Assembly: GCA_030549495.1 (NCBI GenBank)
Contig: JAUIRK010000106.1
Coordinates: forward strand, 825,001 to 889,000
Source: Nectonema munidae
Lineage: Eukaryota; Nematomorpha; Nectonematoida; Nectonematidae
DNA: 64,000 nucleotides
Direction of reading: 5' to 3'
Shown: positions 58,749-64,000 of the stretch, piece after piece
How positions within the stretch are numbered: the first letter of the stretch is position 1
Layout of the letters: the number at the start of each line of letters is the position of its first letter
Made by a program: the position numbers and the translations under genes
The notes under the pieces: generated by a model
The model's database searches: none
What the model was told of the DNA's origin: nothing
What the model saw: only the letters and a program-made list of their open reading frames with translations

Positions 58749-59661
58749 ATGGTGCGTAAAAATGGAAGTGCTCCAACAGGTAATATGTTGACAGAAGAGT
58801 TAAAGTTAACACTCAGAGGAGAAGAGTTCTTAGCTCATGAAGACTACATTTTTGAAATTATATTTTTTACAACTTCAAAGAACTTAGATTTGCTCCAAAA
58901 CCAATCTTATTACTTTTGTGATGGTACTTTTGATTCTGCATTTAACTTTATACAATTCATGTGATATTAGCTAATCAAAGAACGATTCCATTGGTCTACT
59001 TTGTCACTAAGTACAAAAATGATGATTCGATTTGGGCTTTTCTCAAAAGCAAAAGAAATTTAAAGTCGTAGTCTATTTTGGTAGATTACGAAAGGGCTGC
59101 ATTGAACTCCTTCCAGAAACATTTTCCTGAAAGTAATATTAATGGGTGTTTTTTCCATTTCGGTCAGTGCCTTTCTCAAAAAATTCAAAATTTAAGACTT
59201 GTTACTTGGTATGGATCTTTTTCTGAAAATGCTCTAGTAATTTTGGTACCAATGCAAGACGTCAGTATTACCTTTGATAGTTTTGTGTCGACTCTTCATG
59301 GAAACACAGAGGAGTCTATAACTAATTTTTTAATTTATTTTGAAGCTATGTGAATTGGAATAGTTAAGTGTGGAAGAATAACAAGCCCTTTTTTGCTCAT
59401 AACCTTTGGAATATTTATGCACCTTGTACGATCAATTCGTTAGAAGGCTGGCACAAAGCGTTCGATTGGCGTATTAGAATTACACATCCAACAACATGCA
59501 AACTTGTTGATCGATTGCGCAAAGCGCAGGCTGAAAATGAACTTCTTATTCAGCATACAAACGCTGGCTTTACTTTGCCACAAACAAAAAAGAAATACGA
59601 TCGTATGAACGAGCCGCTTAAAAATATTGTACAAAACTATGAAAGTACTTCACTCCTTTAG
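58749..59661 (+). pseudogene. MULE transposase, broken
   Basis: Three frame pieces make one Mutator-like transposase core. 58749-58964: SYYFCDGTFDSAFNF carries the first catalytic Asp in the 'xxDGTFxxxPxxFxQ' context. 59078-59353: VDYERAALNSFQKHFP with the second Asp and NGCFFHFGQCLSQKI, the C-x-F-H motif. 59368-59661: NSLEGWHKAFDWRI, with the Glu of the family's 'NxxExWHxxF' motif. The spacing matches a MULE DDE domain. Stops and shifts (for example the stop at 58962-58964) break it. No FLYWCH finger or terminal repeats were identified here. A second, shorter fragment of the same family lies in 60400-60590. Confidence 0.86.
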
Positions 59662-60206
59662 AATTTACGTGGCATAGCTCAAAACTTTTGAATTATATTT
59701 TTATTATGATTGAATTTCCTAGTAAATCCTTTATTTAAATTTCATAATAACTTGTTTCATGCTCTACATAAAGAGTTGTTAACTCAAGAAAATTCATATA
59801 AAGTTTTATAGTTAAGTTTTTTTAATTTTTGGTTCAGGCAGATAATTTGTTAGTTAATTGTTACTAAATTTATATGTTACATATTTAATATATTAACTTA
59901 AGAAAAAACTAAAGTAAACTTTAAACTGATAACAATCCTCAAATCTTTAAAATATAAAGTCTGTAGTCGAAATGTCCGATCACGCCGTGTGGTGTTTTCA
60001 TCAAAAAGGCACACTTGTTCCGCTTGTATCGAAGTATGTGCAAAGAGGTAAGGATTTTCTGTGTATTTTTTTGTCTCCCCGTTGATCTGCCAGCCAACTA
60101 ATGTCTGGTAAGCGCTATGCTCTGCATGTCACATACTTTCTATACATTTGTTGTCTCCATATGTCTTGCCAGACCATTGATATAGTAGTAATGATCTACG
60201 TCACTG
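59662..60206. other. Intron 5, between MULE relics
   Basis: AT-rich, nothing recognised apart from a GC-richer patch around 59980-60180. Confidence 0.4.
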
Positions 60207-60235
60207 ATATAATATGGTTATAAGGCAATTGCCCT

Positions 60236-60300
60236 ACTGACAACTGCCCGAAGGACAAAAGTCCGACGGACAAGTGCCCGATGAGTATGTGATAATTGTA
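60236..60300. repeat. Left terminal repeat block of the MULE-like element
   Basis: ACTGCCCGAAGGACAAAAG, TCCGACGGACAAGTGCCCGA and TGATAATTGTA are the reverse complement of parts of 60780-60900. Fewer internal units are present than at the right end. Confidence 0.82.
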
Positions 60301-60399
60301 AACGTATCCAATCTGTATCAAATGCCATTATTAATGGGTGTTTTTCATCTGTGACATAAATTTGAATTGAAGGTAATATTTTTTAAGATACACATTAAT

Positions 60400-60590
60400 G
60401 ATTTACCACGAACAATTAATTCCTTGGAAGAATGGCATAACTACTTACAGGCGAATATCACCTCGAGCCATGCAAATATCTGGCGTTTTCTTCAGGTATT
60501 GAAGCCCGAACAAGCTCTAAATGACACAATCAGTGCAGGATTATAGAAATCGAGAAGTAACAGATTTTTTGAGAGGAATAGCATACGATT
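60400..60590 (+). pseudogene. MULE transposase fragment inside the 693-bp element
   Basis: Reads TINSLEEWHNYLQANI and HANIWRFLQVLKPEQA, matching the late 'NxxExWHxxF...HPxIWxFIxxLKxEQ' block of MULE transposases, including the third catalytic residue's context. It is closely comparable to 59430-59540 in the larger relic but not identical. The upstream core with the two Asp residues is absent, so the element is a deletion derivative. Confidence 0.75.
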
Positions 60591-60779
60591 AAAAATTTTA
60601 GTTTTTCTTGCTATTTTTTAATAAACACAATTTTGTTTTATTGATAAATTACCTTTGCTTTCACAAATAAAACAACTTTTGTTAACTTTACTTTTATTTT
60701 ACCTTTAAAAAAATTACTATCAACTTATCGCTTTTTTTCTCATAGATTGATATGTAGTAAAATATTTCATAAAATGATA

Positions 60780-60905
60780 CAATTATCACATACTTATCGG
60801 GCATTTTTCCATCGGACAATTGTCCTATCTGGCAGTTGTCCGTCGGGCTTTTGTCCTTCGGGCAGTTGTCCATCGGGCTCTTGTCCGTCGGGCAGTTGTC
60901 CGGTT
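60780..60905. repeat. Right terminal repeat block of the MULE-like element
   Basis: Alternating CGGGCAGTTGTCC and CGGGCTTTTGTCC units, about 14-15 bases each, in tandem. The minus-strand frame over this block (60794-61231) translates to repeated DGQLPDGQ-like units and is an artefact of the repeat. Confidence 0.85.
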
Positions 60906-61451
60906 ACCATATAATATATGTATAGTAATGGAGACATACAACGCGTACTTTGCACAGGGCATGTTTCACCTATTGATGGCTCATTAGCCACGCTTATCAC
61001 ATTCGACTCGAAAGTTGAAGTCACTATAACACGGATAAGTTTTTCTGGGTTCGGTAAAATTGTCAATAATATAAGTGAGGAAAATAGGATGTTAATAGCA
61101 GGATTGTATAAGGTCCGACTCCAAGAATTCCTAGGATGCCAACTCCACCTCCTTTGATTCCTCCGACTCCTTAATTCCTTGACCCCTATGTAGAAATCTA
61201 TTATTACGTTAATAACAAAGTTAAGACTCAAATCTTTACAAATGTCTTATTTGTAAACATTAAAAAAAGGGCTTTATTCATAAGTAAAGAACCTACAGAC
61301 GACTCAATTGAAATTTGCCCTATCTTAGTCTAGAAATTTTAACATAGAATATCTACCCATAAAAAAGCAAGTTGGACAAAATTTGGTTAAATTCAGAAAT
61401 TAAAAAGACATTGAAAATCAATATATAAAAACTATACAATTAAATATAAAT

Positions 61452-61505
61452 AGCTTGGCAAAGCACAGAGAGCCATTTTAAATGCCTTCGGGGCTTTGCC
61501 AAGCT
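61452..61505. repeat. Perfect 13-bp inverted repeat (hairpin)
   Basis: AGCTTGGCAAAGC (61452-61464) and GCTTTGCCAAGCT (61493-61505) pair perfectly around a 28-base loop that itself includes GCC-rich bases. The flanking sequence continues only weakly as an inverted repeat. Possibly a small MITE. Confidence 0.75.
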
Positions 61506-61740
61506 CCTAATATATATATTTTCACTCTCCTTACAGGAAACAACTACAAATAAATGACCACAGACACTTGGACACAGACTGAAAAGTCAGTATTGTGTAT
61601 TTTTCTTCTTTTTTTATTATTGATGGATTGTTTTTTGTTTCCATTTGGAGATAGGAGTATTTGTTTCCATACAAAAACTGCTAAATTGTGCAACTGGTAA
61701 AACCAAACAAGGAAATCATGTTAAAAAAATTAATTTATTG

Positions 61741-61835
61741 CACTTAAGGAGTCGGAGTCAGATAAAAAATTCCGACTCCGACTCCTAGTACTCTTAGAAA
61801 TCCGACTCTCACCGACTCCCACTCCGCAACCCTGG
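61741..61835. repeat. (GGAGTC)-rich element end
   Basis: GGAGTCGGAGTC, then CCGACTCCGACTCC, then CCACTCCGCAACCCTG. The last part resembles a hAT-like terminus (CAGGGTTGCGGAGTGG read inverted). A related CCGACTCC patch lies at 61105-61190, but in an orientation that does not make a simple inverted pair. Confidence 0.5.
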
Positions 61836-62003
61836 TTAAAAGTAGTAATGTAGATGGACAGATGAAGCGGTAAAACACAACAACTTACAAATTGTGGAGC
61901 ATTTCCCTATCTAAGCCATTTATATGTTTCTCATAGTTTACACAAGTGGCTTATACTTTAAATATTTAACTCGACTCTCTTAAATTTTTAAACTTACTGT
62001 TCC

Positions 62004-62115
62004 TACGGGGCGCGAATAAGGTTGGTTAGGTACTGAGTTTCGATAACTCAAGGTCTTGGGTTCGATACAACATCAAACCTCCTTTCCTCATAGTTCGGTC
62101 CAAGCGGCGCAATTG
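62004..62115 (+). repeat. tRNA-derived SINE, copy 2 (plus)
   Basis: TACGGGGCGCGAATAAGG, TTGGTTAGGTACTGAG, then the B-box region GGGTTCGATAC and body TTTCCTCATAGTTCGGTCC. It aligns with the minus-strand copy at 43879-43989; the B box is slightly altered (GATAC for GATCC). Both copies lie in introns of the same gene in opposite orientation. Confidence 0.75.
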
Positions 62116-62509
62116 TGCCTTCTCAATGAAAACACCCACGATACCTTTACCGTTTTTATTTTTAGTTTTTATAATCCTTTAAAAAGCGTATTTCTATGAC
62201 ATTATCATTGACAACCCCACCTTTAGGTTTTATGCAATATGATTGAATTTATGCTTCTTAGATTAACAGGAAGTTGTTTCGCTTGTTGTGAAAATATACG
62301 ATAAATTCACCTATTTTTCAAATAGTTTGAATTAAAAAAATTTCGTGATTGAAAATAGCGCGTAAATGAAATTACGACCCAAATAAAAATAATTCAAAAT
62401 TCCCTCTCAATGACACTTAATAAATATCTGCATTTTTGTTAAGAATTAAATTTACGGTAATTTCGTTATTTCTTAAATCTTAATAGTAGATATTTTATAC
62501 TGTATTTAG
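62116..62509. other. End of intron 5
   Basis: AT-rich, nothing recognised before the acceptor at 62508-62509. Confidence 0.5.
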
Positions 62510-62660
62510 GTAAAGGGAGCTGTTGTTGGCTTTGATTTCAACTTTAACATATTGAAAGTATTTGAAGCTGCAAATTATGTTTTTCAAGAATCAAGCATAT
62601 TTTTATGCTCCAACACAGATGAAACATTTCCTTCAGGCGACTCTAATCTCGTTATTCCAG
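62510..62660 (+). CDS. HAD phosphatase (PGP/PDXP-like), exon 6
   Basis: 151 bases, residues 152-201 plus the first base of Gly202: VKGAVVGFDFNFNILKVF, then EAANYVFQESSIFLCSNTDE. It matches 'VxAVVVGFDxxFxYxKLxxAxxYLxxxxCLLVGTNxD' of PGP-type enzymes; D160 is the conserved aspartate after GF. The usual 'ATNxD' reads CSNTDE. Acceptor TATTTAG|GTA and donor CCAG|GTAATA, phase 1, completed by exon 7 to give the conserved PGTGS turn. Confidence 0.9.
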
Positions 62661-63313
62661 GTAATATTAAATATAGATTCATTAAAACACACATGTTGTT
62701 ATTCAGATCGCTTTCCAATTAAATCTGTTCCTTTAATTCCCATCATATTTAATAATGAAAAACGATGTTTCGTTAAGCCTTGCTTCAACGTTAGAACGAC
62801 CAGCTGCGACAGTTTACTTATTTTGAATTTTTCTTTTTACTTGGATGTTTTATATGATTAAATATTAAAATTTTCAAAATTGCATTTTGTTTTTTACAAC
62901 ACATACATTTACATTAATATACCATTTACTAACGCGATGGAAGATGAAGAAAGAAACGACCATTATAATGAATTATAAAAGACTCGATTTTCGAATTCCT
63001 GGTCCGAGGAACAGTTGGTTACCAGAGTGAAAATTTGTTCGCAAAAATTGTTTGTAAATCGATGTGTTCCTATTGTTCGTATAACGAGGTTCCAAAATAG
63101 TACGAGTATATTTCTATCTATACCTATGTAGCATATCTATATTTCTATCTCTTTGTTTTGACAACAAGACTGGTGCTGTTTCTTTATTTTGTTCTAAACA
63201 GTAAATAGACGTATATTGCTCGATATTTTTTAATGTTTAAACTTACTCAAAAATGATTTGTTTTAGAATATATTTCTTTTTTACTTAAGTGATTTTATAT
63301 TTTTAATTTGTAG
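62661..63313 (+). other. Intron 6 of the phosphatase gene
   Basis: 653 bases, phase 1. The 99-codon frame 62562-62861 is an out-of-frame shadow over exon 6 and this intron. Nothing else is recognised. Confidence 0.75.
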
Positions 63314-63455
63314 GAACTGGTTCAATTGTTAAATCAATTGAGACCGTAGCGAATAGGAAAGCGACTATTGTTGGCAAGCCGAACAAAATAATGTTCGAAT
63401 ATCTATCTCAAAAATTTCAAATTAATCCTAGTGAAAGCATAATGACTGGAGACAG
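63314..63455 (+). CDS. HAD phosphatase (PGP/PDXP-like), exon 7
   Basis: 142 bases, finishing Gly202 and encoding residues 203-248 plus two bases of Arg249: GTGSIVKSIETVANRKA, then TIVGKPNKIMFEYLSQ and ESIMTGDR. GKP with K223 is HAD motif III and TGDR with D248 is the start of motif IV. The second Asp of motif IV ('GDRLxTDI') must come from the next exon. Acceptor TTTGTAG|GA and donor CAG|GTAAAT, phase 2. This is the last exon found inside the window. Confidence 0.92.
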
Positions 63456-64000
63456 GTAAATTCTTTCAATGTGAATATATATATTTTTTTAATTGCCTTC
63501 ATTTTAAAGTTATTGTGTTATGTTTTGAAGCGTTTTATGATCTCGTTATAAAATTATTACATTTCTCTAAAAAAATATATTCATTTGTGCCTTCAAATGA
63601 TTTATTCAAGGCACCAATATTTTCGGTTCAATCAATGAACCTTCATCAAGAAAAAAAATTATAATGAAATGTGAATGAAATATTTCTTCAATTAATGTAG
63701 TTAACCAAATGTATTTTTGCCCACTTTTACCAAACTCTATCACGAAAGATTTTACATAACGAATATCACGAAAAAGACAGTACACTTAAATCTCCGCCCA
63801 ATTTTACCATGTAGTGATCGATTACAGGAAGTAACTTCCCAAAATGTCCAACTCCAATAATTAGGATGGGGATGTACTTGTAGTGCAGAAATTTCTCGCA
63901 ACACGATATCTTTTGTTGGAGACAAACTAAAACTACGAATCAATAAGAAGAAGTGAATGGTAAAATGAGAGCACTAACAGTGACATATAGAGTGAAACAC
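63456..64000 (+). other. Start of intron 7, truncated by the window edge
   Basis: No 'LxTDI'-coding exon was found before the right edge. The 63-codon minus-strand frame 63752-63943 is not recognised and may belong to a repeat. Confidence 0.6.

Larger units (their letters stand above)
60216..60908 (+). mobile_element. MULE-like element with repeat-built ends and 9-bp target duplication
   Basis: 693 bases flanked by the identical 9-mer ATATAATAT (60207-60215 and 60909-60917), the duplication length of Mutator-like elements. The inverted ends are made of short alternating units such as GGACAACTGCCCGA and GGACAAAAGCCCGA. The left end has about two units, the right end about five to six. Both then share ATGTGATAATTGTA next to the interior. 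Inside, 60400-60590 encodes a decayed MULE transposase piece (TINSLEEWHNYLQAN). Confidence 0.85.
60918..62003. other. Intron 5, with GACTCC-rich patches and a hairpin
   Basis: CCGACTCC-type sequence occurs at 61105-61190 and 61741-61835, the latter ending CCGCAACCCTGG like a hAT-type end. A 13-bp perfect inverted repeat, AGCTTGGCAAAGC, lies at 61452-61505. No gene is recognised. Confidence 0.55.

Noticed and set aside
60794-61231. A 145-codon minus-strand frame with DGQLPDGQ-like repeats
   Set aside because: It is a translation of the unit array in the MULE-like terminal repeat.
63752-63943. A last exon of the phosphatase or a separate gene
   Set aside because: The frame is on the wrong strand for the phosphatase, lacks the expected LxTDI motif and matches no family I recognise.

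Overview
This is a very AT-rich metazoan window, most likely from an arthropod. A crustacean such as a copepod would fit the base composition, the long transposon-filled introns and the hAT, piggyBac, MULE, pogo and CR1-like elements, but the species cannot be fixed from sequence alone. No bacterial operon, CRISPR array, rRNA or convincing functional tRNA is seen. Most of the window is old mobile DNA and unrecognised AT-rich sequence. Two host genes stand out once exons are joined across GT-AG introns.

Host gene A (27141-32612, + strand) is a two-exon class C G-protein-coupled receptor of 670 aa. It has a signal peptide, a highly divergent ligand-binding ectodomain, a short linker in place of the usual cysteine-rich domain, and seven transmembrane segments with metabotropic-glutamate-receptor-like signatures. 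Its single coding intron (3459 bp, phase 0) cuts TM4 and holds a degenerate 149-bp tandem repeat, a broken piggyBac fragment and a tRNA-derived SINE.

Host gene B (41071 to beyond 63455, + strand) is a HAD-family phosphatase of the PGP / PDXP / 4-nitrophenylphosphatase group. It is spread over at least seven small exons across more than 22 kb. Joined, the exons give 249 residues in one frame, with HAD motifs I, II and III and the start of motif IV. The last exon or exons lie beyond the right edge. Its introns hold LINE, SINE, piggyBac, hAT MITE and MULE sequences.

Region by region. 1-13.9 kb: no recognised gene; a direct repeat, hAT MITEs, a fold-back MITE and a pair of inverted SINE copies. 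13.9-20.6 kb: two copies of a CR1-like LINE in opposite orientation around a decayed piggyBac element. 20.6-27.1 kb: AT-rich DNA with MITEs. 27.1-32.7 kb: the receptor gene. 33-36.3 kb: two unrelated hAT transposase relics, back to back. 38.2-39.8 kb: a pogo/Tigger relic and a LINE fragment. 41-64 kb: the phosphatase gene with its element-laden introns, including a piggyBac element with both terminal repeats (50477-53969), a hAT MITE nested in it with an exact 8-bp target duplication, and a 693-bp MULE-like element (60216-60908) whose ends carry short internal tandem repeats and a 9-bp target duplication.

The two host genes show no functional link beyond being on the same strand. All transposase and reverse transcriptase genes appear disabled. 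The strongest candidates for a second look are the receptor without a cysteine-rich domain and the MULE-like element with repeat-built ends.
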